NCBI GenBank assembly: GCA_017541665.1
Contig: JAFXYP010000025.1
Location: 1-64,000 of the forward strand
DNA: 64,000 nt
Reading direction: 5' to 3'
Source of the DNA: Lentisphaeria bacterium
GTDB taxonomy: Bacteria; Verrucomicrobiota; Lentisphaeria; Victivallales; UBA1829
In this document: piece by piece, positions 8,271 through 17,160 of the stretch
How positions within the stretch are numbered: position 1 is the first letter of the stretch
How the letters are laid out: every line of letters begins with the position of its first letter
Notes under the pieces: generated by a model
Seen by the model: only the letters and a program-made list of their open reading frames with translations
The model's database searches: none
Told to the model about the DNA's origin: nothing
Program-made: the position numbers and the translations under genes

Positions 8271-8912
8271 TCAGCGGCCGGAGGGCGGCAGCAGGATTCC
8301 GAGCATGCGCCGGGCGACGGCGTCCTTGCTCTGGAGCGGGATGTCGAACCTGCGGCCGTCGGCGGCGAAAAGCGCGACGGCGTTTGTCCCCGCGGCGAAC
8401 CCGCGGTCCGGGCGGGAAACATCGTTGGCGGCGATCCAGTCGAGGTTCTTCGCGGCAAGTTTCGAGCGGGCGTACTGCTCCAGGTCGTCGGTCTCCGCCG
8501 CGAATCCGATTAGGATCTGCCCGGCGGGCTTGTTCTGTCCGAGCGTTTTCAGGATGTCCTCGGTCCGCTTCAGCTCGAGGGTGAGGTTGCCGTCGGACTT
8601 TTTCATCTTGCGGTCCACCGGATGCGCCGGGGTGTAGTCCGCCACGGCCGCGCACATGATGACCATGCCGCAGTCCGGCGCACGGCGTTTGACCGCGTCC
8701 GCCATGTCGGCGGCGGAGACGACCGGGACGAACTCCAGCAGGCCGTCCGGCGGCGTGAGCGCGACCGGGCCGGAGACCAGGACCACGTCGTGCCCGGCGG
8801 CGACCGCCGCTTCCGCGAGCGCGTAGCCCATCCTGCCGGTGGATTTGTTGGAGAGGAACCGCACGGCGTCGATCGCTTCGCGCGTCGGGCCCGCGGTAAC
8901 GAGGATCCGCAT
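8271..8912 (-). CDS. coaB: Phosphopantothenate-cysteine ligase, stand-alone CoaB
   Basis: 213 residues. It joins cysteine to 4'-phosphopantothenate in coenzyme A synthesis. It opens with MRILVTAGPTREAIDAV and RFLSNKSTGRMG, the CoaB nucleotide-binding signature, with AAVADYTP near residue 90 and the Lys-rich KMKKSDG after it. Most bacteria fuse this domain behind the CoaC decarboxylase. Here the protein begins directly at the CoaB domain and no CoaC is visible in the window. It starts 1 nt after the NAD kinase stop, so the genes are co-translated. Confidence 0.9.
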   Translation of the reverse strand: MRILVTAGPTREAIDAVRFLSNKSTGRMGYALAEAAVAAGHDVVLVSGPVALTPPDGLLEFVPVVSAADMADAVKRRAPDCGMVIMCAAVADYTPAHPVDRKMKKSDGNLTLELKRTEDILKTLGQNKPAGQILIGFAAETDDLEQYARSKLAAKNLDWIAANDVSRPDRGFAAGTNAVALFAADGRRFDIPLQSKDAVARRMLGILLPPSGR

Positions 8913-8913
8913 G

Positions 8914-9702
8914 TCAGCGCCCTCCCTGGCCGCCGATGAAGCGCGTGGAGTCGCGGAGCGTGTGGCGCAGGCGGCGGCACTCCGAGCACATGAAAAGGTC
9001 GAGGCCGAGGATCTCGGTGAACTTGTCGGACATGGAGAGCTCGGCGAATTCGCCGGGCTCCACGAGCACGGTCTCCTCGGAATTGTCGGCGACCATGACC
9101 GCCGGTCCGCGCAGGATGTCGATGCGGATCAGGGAGGATTCCGGCAGGACCAGGTGGTTGACGAGCTCGGTGCTGTTGCTGAACGCGAGCCCGATGCCGG
9201 TGCGGAAGATGCTGTGGGTGATGCTTCGGTAGTATGCGGTCGAACCGTGGATGGTGGCCGCGCCGACGGCGTCGCCGACGACCTCGCGTGCGTACATGTC
9301 GCCGTCGATGGAGACGCTGTAGCGCAGCGCGGTGACGGGCATCCGGTTGTGCAGGAAGATGTCGTTGATGGCGAAAAGCTCGCGCCCGTTCGCGCGGCCG
9401 GAGAGCTTCGGCAGGCGGGTCGTCTGCAGGAGCCCGGCGAAAAACGCGTCCAGCTGGGTGTCGAGCCCATGTTTCGGGCAGAGCGGGGCCGTGGCGGAGT
9501 CGCGTACCGGGTATTTCAGGCGGCCGGGCCAGCGGAGTTCGGCGGTGAAGAGCGTACCGTCGCCGCCGCACGGCAGGATGATGTCGGCTTCGTCCGCGTC
9601 GTCCGTGAGGATCGTGCCGCGGCGCTTCATGTTGTCGCGCAGGGCTTCGGTGTGCTGTCCGAAGAGGAAGAACTTCCAGTCTTTGCCGGGTTGAATGCTC
9701 AT
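8914..9702 (-). CDS. nadK: NAD kinase
   Basis: 262 residues. It phosphorylates NAD to NADP. It contains the GGDGT motif at residues 46-50 (ILPCGGDGTLF), a conserved NDIFLHNR segment, and GSTAYYRS, the family's G-S/T-A-Y motif. The start at 9702 is chosen because AAGGAG lies 11 nt upstream, inside the end of the preceding gene; the longer open frame has no such site. The C-terminus carries CSECRR, which may bind a metal (not established). It is part of the minus operon with coaB. Confidence 0.9.
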   Translation of the reverse strand: MSIQPGKDWKFFLFGQHTEALRDNMKRRGTILTDDADEADIILPCGGDGTLFTAELRWPGRLKYPVRDSATAPLCPKHGLDTQLDAFFAGLLQTTRLPKLSGRANGRELFAINDIFLHNRMPVTALRYSVSIDGDMYAREVVGDAVGAATIHGSTAYYRSITHSIFRTGIGLAFSNSTELVNHLVLPESSLIRIDILRGPAVMVADNSEETVLVEPGEFAELSMSDKFTEILGLDLFMCSECRRLRHTLRDSTRFIGGQGGR

Positions 9703-9709
9703 TTGCAGG

Positions 9710-10287
9710 TCATCTCCTTGTGTCTGCGAGGAATTTCGCGGCTGCGGCGTACAGGATGACCGCGGCGCAGTTCCCCACGTTGATCGACGCCTTCTCGCCG
9801 AACATGGGCAGGCCGACCGTCGCGTCTGCCGCCTCAAGCGCCTCGGGCGAGATCCCGAGCGCTTCGTTGCCGAAGATCAGCGCGACCGGAAAATGGTAGG
9901 GGTACCGCCATGCGTCGACGGACTCCGGGAGCGGTTCGACCGCCAGGACCTCAATGCCGGGCGTCTCCTCGCGGAGCGCGCGGATGGCGTCGAGCGCGGT
10001 CGGGAACGAACGGCTCGGGACCATGGCGTCCGCGCCCATGGCGGTCTTCGCGAGCTTCGGGTGAGGCGGGCATGGCGTGTAGCCGCAGCAGATCACCTCT
10101 TTGGCACCGAGTGCCTCCGCCAGCCGGAAGATGTTGCCGGTGTTGTGCGCGCTGCGGAGACGATCCAAAATGATCGTAATACCAGGTCCCCGTCTCTTGT
10201 GTCCGTGCACAGCCGGGGAGACAAGGTCTCCGCTGCGGCAGTGCCCGGCTTCGCTCGAACACAGGATGCCCGTTTCCTCGCAAACGC

Positions 10288-10291
<4 letters not shown>
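9710..10291 (-). CDS. SpoU/TrmH-family RNA 2'-O-methyltransferase
   Basis: 193 residues. The SPOUT domain begins at ITIILDRLRSAHNTGNIFR and shows the three family motifs: NTGNIFR, LIFGNEALGIS and PMFGEKASINVGNCAAV. It is probably a tRNA or rRNA ribose methylase; the target is unknown. The ATG at 10291 overlaps the helicase stop as ATGA, so translation is coupled. Residues about 11-32 are encoded by repeat copy B, so the N-terminal extension is repeat-derived. A GTG inside the repeat is an alternative start. Confidence 0.85.
10217..10262 (-). repeat. Dispersed hairpin repeat, copy B (alpha-beta), inside the SpoU gene
   Basis: On the minus strand: GTGTTC (10262-10257), loop GAGCGAAGCC, GGGCAC (10246-10241). 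Spacer TGCCGCAGC leads to beta GGAGAC (10231-10226), CTT, GTCTCC (10222-10217). The alpha stem pairs with two G-U wobbles. It lies in frame within the first 35 codons of the SpoU-family gene. Confidence 0.85.
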
Positions 10292-11940
<1,649 letters not shown>

Positions 11941-12006
11941 GGGAATGGAATACGGGGGGACTGTCCGGGTGGCCGGGCGTCCCGCTGCGCTTGTTGGAGT
12001 TTGGGG

Positions 12007-13944
12007 TTATTTCTCTTCGGTAAGGAGATTGATGTCGGTATTGAGCAGGTCGAGGGAAGGTTTCTCCTCGAGGTTCAGGACCAGGTTGCGGACGTCGATC
12101 TCGTTCGATATGATATACTTCCGGATGTCCCTGCAGTCGTTTTCAAGGAAATCCAGGTAGGAGCGGAGTTTGAACATGCCGGGGAGGTGGCGGTAGGATT
12201 CGAGCTGGCTTTCGAAGCGGGAGGCGTCGGCGAGTGCGACGCTCGCGGTGTCGAACTTGTAGGCTTCGGCGGAGCCGAGGATCCGTGTGGATTCCACCTT
12301 CGCGGATTCGACCGTGGTGATGCTGTATTCGTTTGCCTTGGAGATCATCTCCACGGCGTCCTCCTGGGCGCAGACGACGTCCTGGAACGCCTCGGCGACG
12401 TTGACTCCGGTGCCTTTCCCGATGGGCGGATGCGCGTCGTGCATGTTGATGCCGACGAGCTTGATGCCGAGCCCGATGCGGTCGCAGGCCTTCTGGATGC
12501 GGTCGTACAGGTTCACCGCGACCTGTTCGCGGCCGGAGGAGATGTCGGTGATGAAGTCGGTGCTGGCGAAATACCGCGTGGCCTCGGCCTGGCCGACCGC
12601 GAGAAGCGTCTCCTTCACGTTGTCGAAATTGAACGCGTAGTCGAACGGGTGTTCGGGGTCGGCGGTGTAGAAAACGGGGAGAGAGACTTCGAGGATGGAG
12701 GCGAGCTGGGCGCCGGTCTTGCCCTGCTGCTTCACGGCCACGAGGAACTTGTTTTCATGCTGGTAGTTGTCCCCGGTCCAGAGAATGACCTTGGCGTTCT
12801 GGCTGGGGTTCAGGACCGAGCCGAGGGTGGCTTCCTGCACGTTCTTGACCGGGACGCGAAGAATCCTTTCGCACGGCCACGGCCACTTGAAATGGATTCC
12901 GGCATCGAGCGGGGCGGATTCGCGGTTCACGGAGCCGAAGACCTCGCGGATGCCGATCTCGCCGGGATTGACCTCGGTGATGCAGGTGAAGATCCACAGG
13001 ACCGCCGCCCAGACCATGAGCGCCGGGATGATCGCCTTCCGCAGGACCAGGTAGATGCCGGTCCGGGAGATCTGGAATCCGAACTGGTAGTCCAGCGAAT
13101 CCGAGATGTTCCGCACTACGCCGCCCGGTTCCGTGAAGATTGCGAGCAGACGGCTTTCGTACACCGGCCGGATCTCCTCCAGCGTGCGGGGACGGTAGAA
13201 CTCGATAATGAAGCTCACGAGGAGTTCGGCTGCGAGGACCGCGAGGACCCAGAAGAAGACCTTGGTCAGCGGTGCGGCCCAGCCCGTCTTGCCGTAGTTG
13301 ATGAAGAGCGCCGAGACTGCGCTCGTGAACAGCACGACGGCGAAGCAGATCAGCCAGCTTCCGGCCGGACGGAGGTAACGGAATTCGGCGATGCGGGACT
13401 GCCCGACCAGGAACACGCCGGTGAAGTAGGCGAAAAGCGCAGAGATTGCGCTCAGGAACGCCAGGTTGATCGGATTCTTTGGCGTCAGTGCGAGCGAGGC
13501 TGTGTCGGCCGCGCCGAGCGTGGAGTGCCGCCAGAAATACCAGAACGCGGGGATGGAGACCAGGAAAACGAGCAGGGAGACGGCGGACGGGATGTACCGG
13601 TTGAAATTCTCGAGCGTGCGTTTGGCCGTGAATCGGACGTCTTCGCTCACGTCGAGGATGGAGTTCACGTTGGATTTGCGCTGTTCCAGAATGAGCTTTT
13701 CCTGTTCCTCTTCGCCCGTCTTCCGCAGGAACACCGAGTGGACGAGGGCGCAGAGGGAGAAGAGGAACGCCAGCGTGACCGGGTACAGCGAGAGCGTAAA
13801 CGTCTCCATGCCGGCCCATTTCGTCGCGGGGCCCGCCACGATCACGACAAGCGCGAGGAGAAAAGACAGGATGAGGGAGATGATGGCGATGCGCCCTGCG
13901 AGTTTGGCGCGTTCGATGGTGCCGCTGAGATCGCCGTTTTTCAT
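12007..13944 (-). CDS. HflK-like SPFH membrane protein with multi-pass N-terminus
   Basis: 645 residues and the first gene of the minus operon. The first about 350 residues hold several predicted transmembrane helices (IAIISLILSFLLALVVIVAG, LLVFLVSIPAFWYF, LICFAVVLFTSAVSALF, VFFWVLAVLAAELLV, ALMVWAAVLWIFT). A SPFH/band-7 domain resembling HflK follows (VNPGEIGIREVFG, DAGIHFKWPWP, then ANEYSITTVESAKVESTRI as coiled coil). Classic HflK has one helix, so the long membrane region is unusual. No HflC partner is next to it. A weak GGAG precedes the ATG. Confidence 0.8.
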   Translation of the reverse strand: MKNGDLSGTIERAKLAGRIAIISLILSFLLALVVIVAGPATKWAGMETFTLSLYPVTLAFLFSLCALVHSVFLRKTGEEEQEKLILEQRKSNVNSILDVSEDVRFTAKRTLENFNRYIPSAVSLLVFLVSIPAFWYFWRHSTLGAADTASLALTPKNPINLAFLSAISALFAYFTGVFLVGQSRIAEFRYLRPAGSWLICFAVVLFTSAVSALFINYGKTGWAAPLTKVFFWVLAVLAAELLVSFIIEFYRPRTLEEIRPVYESRLLAIFTEPGGVVRNISDSLDYQFGFQISRTGIYLVLRKAIIPALMVWAAVLWIFTCITEVNPGEIGIREVFGSVNRESAPLDAGIHFKWPWPCERILRVPVKNVQEATLGSVLNPSQNAKVILWTGDNYQHENKFLVAVKQQGKTGAQLASILEVSLPVFYTADPEHPFDYAFNFDNVKETLLAVGQAEATRYFASTDFITDISSGREQVAVNLYDRIQKACDRIGLGIKLVGINMHDAHPPIGKGTGVNVAEAFQDVVCAQEDAVEMISKANEYSITTVESAKVESTRILGSAEAYKFDTASVALADASRFESQLESYRHLPGMFKLRSYLDFLENDCRDIRKYIISNEIDVRNLVLNLEEKPSLDLLNTDINLLTEEK

Positions 13945-14087
13945 GATATCATAAACTCCATGTATAATCGGGTTGAAAAAACAAAACCTATCTTTGAACT
14001 ATACTTTGTTTTTGAAAAAACTCAAGCCGGAAACATCTTTTTTTTGTCTTTTTTCCGTTTTCCGGTGGTTTTTTCCGTTTTCCGGGC

Positions 14088-14093
14088 TATATT
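14088..14093 (+). promoter_or_regulatory. -10 element upstream of the coiled-coil gene
   Basis: TATATT at 14088-14093 with a possible TGGTTT 16 nt upstream, in a T/C-rich leader shared with the divergent SPFH operon. Confidence 0.35.
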
Positions 14094-14170
14094 TCAAAAT
14101 GCAGTGCGGCGCATCCCGCATCCGGTTCCTCACGGTCCATCTCGTTTCCATTCCGCCGGAGTCCGTTCCC

Positions 14171-14803
14171 ATGGAAAAAAACATCTCGATCATGAACGAT
14201 CTGCACAAGATCAACATATCCAACGTCCTGAATCCCAGTGCGCCGATGGAAAGCAACCTGGTGCAGGACATCCCGCAACCGCCTCCCCCGCCTCCAGCCG
14301 TTTCCAAACAGCTTTCCGAGGCCATGCAGCGGCGCGTCGCCGATTTCCGCATGTCCCGTCGCGACCTTGCCGTACGGACCGCGGAGTCCATGGCCCGGAT
14401 CGATCGGGAAATCGCGGAGTCCGAACACAAGCTTCAGGAACTGAAGCCGCGGCGGGATCACCTCGCATCCATTGCCGCCGAACTCGGAAAAGAATCCCCG
14501 CTCGACGTTGACGGCGCCGCGACGCAGTCCCAGATCGCCGCGGAGTCGCGCCGTCTCGACGAACTCCGTCTGGACGTCTGCCGCATGATCGCGGAGTCCG
14601 GCATGACGGCGGCATCTCCGGGACAGGCCCCGGCGCAGAAGAATGCCTCGATCGAGCAAATCGACTGGAGCTCGGTCACGTTCGGCCAGCTCTGCCGCAT
14701 CGGCTGGGGCGTGTTTTTCCCGTTCATCGCGGCGGTTTTCCTGGCTTCGCTCCTCATCGGGGCCGCCGTCATCGCGGCGTTTAACGGGACGATCCGATGG
14801 TAA
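14171..14803 (+). CDS. Coiled-coil protein with C-terminal membrane helix
   Basis: 210 residues, family not recognised. The ATG at 14171 follows GGAG by 8 nt; the frame is open to 13973 but that part is low-complexity leader translated from T-rich DNA. A Pro run (PQPPPPPPAV) precedes a charged helical, probably coiled-coil, stretch from about residue 50 to 150. The end is a strongly hydrophobic helix (GVFFPFIAAVFLASLLIGAAVIAAF), so the protein is probably tail-anchored in the inner membrane. It overlaps the next gene (ATGGTAA). Confidence 0.6.
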   Translation: MEKNISIMNDLHKINISNVLNPSAPMESNLVQDIPQPPPPPPAVSKQLSEAMQRRVADFRMSRRDLAVRTAESMARIDREIAESEHKLQELKPRRDHLASIAAELGKESPLDVDGAATQSQIAAESRRLDELRLDVCRMIAESGMTAASPGQAPAQKNASIEQIDWSSVTFGQLCRIGWGVFFPFIAAVFLASLLIGAAVIAAFNGTIRW

Positions 14804-15009
14804 GGCAGGCGGGACGGAAACGCGGCGGAGGCGTCGGGACGGTCCGCCGGAAACGCACCGGCGTGGAAGCTCCCGGCCTGAAACGGGATCAGGATTTCAC
14901 CACCTCGGCCAAACGTGCCCTGGCGTTCCGCAGATTCTGGGTCTTTCTGCTGGCGTTTGCGCTCGTGATGATCGGCCTGGTGTCGGCAGTCGGCGCGCGT
15001 CTCTTCTGA
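14797..15009 (+). CDS. Small single-pass membrane protein
   Basis: 70 residues; its ATG overlaps the stop of the coiled-coil gene by 7 nt, indicating coupled translation. A basic N-terminal half (RQAGRKRGGG, TVRRKRTG) precedes one transmembrane helix (FWVFLLAFALVMIGLVSAVG) close to the C-terminus. The topology mirrors its upstream neighbour. Family not recognised; the two probably act together. Confidence 0.55.
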   Translation: MVRQAGRKRGGGVGTVRRKRTGVEAPGLKRDQDFTTSAKRALAFRRFWVFLLAFALVMIGLVSAVGARLF

Positions 15010-15027
15010 GTCCCGCTTTCCGCACGC

Positions 15028-15429
15028 TCACGGGAGCGGGACCGGCGCCAGGCAGGTGAACGGCGCGACCGGGATGTTCCGCAGGATCGTGAATCCGAGG
15101 ATGATGGCGAGGATTGCGATCATAACGGGCTGTTTGAGTGTGATTCCCGGCTTCACGATCAGGACCACGATCAGCGAGAACAACGGGAACAGCAGAAGAT
15201 TGTTGTGCAGGCTCGCCTTGACGTCGCCGTGCAGCATCGCCGACAGAGCGCGCGTGGAGCCGCAGCCCGGGCAGTACAGCCCGGTCCACTGATGGAACAT
15301 GCACTTCGGAAGCCATTTCGAGTGGGGGCTGCCCGGCGGGGCGATCAGCAGGATGATACATGCCGCCGCGCCCAGAACGAGGAGCACGCCGAGCGCAAGC
15401 ACTTCCTGTCTGCCGAATCGCTTTTTCAT
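15028..15429 (-). CDS. DUF2752 membrane protein
   Basis: 133 residues. Three predicted transmembrane helices flank the family signature LYCPGCGSTRALSAMLHGD. The role of DUF2752 is unknown. It is the last gene of a minus cluster with two zinc-ribbon/CD225 proteins; the gap to the previous gene is 31 nt. No clear ribosome binding site. Confidence 0.82.
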   Translation of the reverse strand: MKKRFGRQEVLALGVLLVLGAAACIILLIAPPGSPHSKWLPKCMFHQWTGLYCPGCGSTRALSAMLHGDVKASLHNNLLLFPLFSLIVVLIVKPGITLKQPVMIAILAIILGFTILRNIPVAPFTCLAPVPLP

Positions 15430-15460
15430 CGAGGGGATGCGGGTGTTGAACTGCCGAGAA

Positions 15461-15910
15461 TCACTGGAGGAGGATCGGCAGGACCAGGCATATCATGATG
15501 GCGAAGAAGACGAACAGAACGAGCAACAGCTGAAGGGCGATGACGCCCGTTGCGATCATGCAGAGCATCTTGGCCGTCTGAGCGCATGCTTCCGCTTCCT
15601 TGCGGTCACCGGCCAGAAGGTTCCGGTCGACCTTGCTCGCATATACGATGGCCGCGATGCCCAGCACGAGGTTGACAATGGATCCGCAGTTGAACACCGC
15701 CAGAATCGTTATGACAATCGCGTAGTTCAGATAGGACTCGATCCTGTCCGGTGCGCCGGCACAACCGGTTTGCCCGGCGGCAGACGGATTCGATCCGTCG
15801 GCAGAAGCATTCCCGGCGGGAGCGTCTGACGGGGGCTCAACCTTCTGTCCGCAGTTCGGGCAGAAGAAGGCGTCGGGCGGGAGTTGCTGTTTACATTGAA
15901 TGCAGAACAT
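15461..15910 (-). CDS. Zinc-ribbon protein with CD225/dispanin-like membrane region
   Basis: 149 residues. An N-terminal zinc ribbon has two CxxC pairs (MFCIQCKQ and FFCPNCGQK). A short acidic/Ala linker follows, then two hydrophobic helices with the spacing of CD225/dispanin proteins (VITILAVFNCGSIVNLVLGI; ALQLLLVLFVFFAIMICLVL). The start at 15910 puts the first CxxC at the N-terminus, as in its larger neighbour; an ATG at 15931 is possible. The function is unknown. Confidence 0.75.
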   Translation of the reverse strand: MFCIQCKQQLPPDAFFCPNCGQKVEPPSDAPAGNASADGSNPSAAGQTGCAGAPDRIESYLNYAIVITILAVFNCGSIVNLVLGIAAIVYASKVDRNLLAGDRKEAEACAQTAKMLCMIATGVIALQLLLVLFVFFAIMICLVLPILLQ

Positions 15911-15956
15911 GATGGATGTTTCCGTGGTCATGGTTTTCGTGCGGCCGGAAGTGATC

Positions 15957-16868
15957 TCAAGGAATGGCCTTGTTGTTCATTTCGCTAATCAATTCGGCGA
16001 TGTTCGAAAGGGAGGATATCCCGCCGCAGAAGATCGAAAGTCCGATGGAGATCCAGCAAAAGATGTTGACAAGGCTCGAGTATTTCTGCGCCTGCTCGTA
16101 ATTGCCCTTCTTGATTTCCTGGGAGACCAATATGGCGAAAACGATTGCCAGAATGCTGGTCGGCTGGCAGCAGCAGATCAGCGTGAAAATTGCGAATCCC
16201 ATGTGCGAGTCGATCTCGCTCGGGTCGCCGGAGAATCTGCCGCTGTTCGCCTCGTTGCGGTCGCCGTCGTTGCCCAGCCGGATGTCCTGCCCGGAGCCTT
16301 TGAGCGGATTGACGAATCCGGTCGGTTCTTCGCCGGAATCCTTTCCGGTTTCCACGACGGCGGCTTCGGCCTGCACGGGCGGCGGTTCCGGCGAAGCCGC
16401 GTTCTTTTCGGGCGCAGAGGACATTGCCGGGGCGGTTCCGTCCTCAGTCCCGCTGTCGTGGAAAACGGTCTTGCAGGAGTCTTTGAGCGGATTGACGAAT
16501 CCGGTCGGCTCTTTCGGCGGCGGGGCGGGTTCGCGGGTCGCGCTGATGCGGACGATGCCGCCGTCGTCCTTTCCCGAAAGGCTGAACTTCTTCTGCCCCG
16601 AGTCGGAGAGGCTGAATTTCTTCCGGCCCGAATCGGAGAGGCTGAACTTCTTCCCGGAATCGCCGGAGAGACTGAACTTGTTCCGGTCGGAATCAATCGC
16701 TTTTCCCGATCGGTTCAGGTCATTTTCCTTCGCATAGTTCGGGAGGTCCTTGATGTCGCGTCCGGACCGTTCGTCGTTGTATGTGTCGCCGCCGGAACGT
16801 TTTGTGCCGCACGCGGGGCAGAACGCCGCATTGTCCGGGATCTGTCTGCCGCAGTTTTTGCAAAACAT
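15957..16868 (-). CDS. Zinc-ribbon/CD225 protein with repeated short linear motifs
   Basis: 303 residues; AAAGGAG 8 nt upstream of the ATG. The N-terminal zinc ribbon is MFCKNCGRQ with FCPACGTK. The soluble middle has four copies of KFSLS (about residues 62-100) and two copies of EPTGFVNPLK. The C-terminal quarter is a CD225/dispanin-like two-helix region (FTLICCCQPTSILAIVFAIL; IFCWISIGLSIFCGG). The repeated Ser/Thr motifs look like docking or phosphorylation sites; that is inference. It leads the cluster that ends with DUF2752. Confidence 0.75.
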   Translation of the reverse strand: MFCKNCGRQIPDNAAFCPACGTKRSGGDTYNDERSGRDIKDLPNYAKENDLNRSGKAIDSDRNKFSLSGDSGKKFSLSDSGRKKFSLSDSGQKKFSLSGKDDGGIVRISATREPAPPPKEPTGFVNPLKDSCKTVFHDSGTEDGTAPAMSSAPEKNAASPEPPPVQAEAAVVETGKDSGEEPTGFVNPLKGSGQDIRLGNDGDRNEANSGRFSGDPSEIDSHMGFAIFTLICCCQPTSILAIVFAILVSQEIKKGNYEQAQKYSSLVNIFCWISIGLSIFCGGISSLSNIAELISEMNNKAIP

Positions 16869-16915
16869 GGCGATGCTCCTTTCGGTTTGATGTCAAAACA
16901 GATTTGTCATGCAGT

Positions 16916-16943
16916 ATCATACCATGGATTTCGGAAAAATCAA
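16916..16943 (-). promoter_or_regulatory. Promoter of the zinc-ribbon/CD225/DUF2752 cluster
   Basis: On the minus strand TTGATT (16943-16938), 16-nt spacer, TATGAT (16921-16916). Confidence 0.6.
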
Positions 16944-17065
16944 CCGGAAATCGGAAAAAAAGGGAAGATTCCGTTTTTTGAAAGCATGATTCCCGGGGAA
17001 AAGAAGGCCCGAGCCGAAAAAAAGGAAAACAACGGATAAAATGGCCGCTTTTTTCGGAAATGGAA

Positions 17066-17093
17066 TTGCTTTTTCGGAAAAATGTGGTATCTT
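17066..17093 (+). promoter_or_regulatory. Promoter of the transketolase gene
   Basis: TTGCTT (17066-17071), 16-nt spacer, TATCTT (17088-17093), about 65 nt before the start codon. Confidence 0.5.
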
Positions 17094-17160
17094 TTGCGGT
17101 GACCTTTTTTTCTTTAACAAAAAACAAACCCGACAATCTGACAATCTGAAAGGAATTGAC

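Noticed and set aside
13973-14170. N-terminal extension of the coiled-coil protein
   Set aside because: Translated from a T-rich leader that includes the likely promoter; the ribosome binding site supports the start at 14171.
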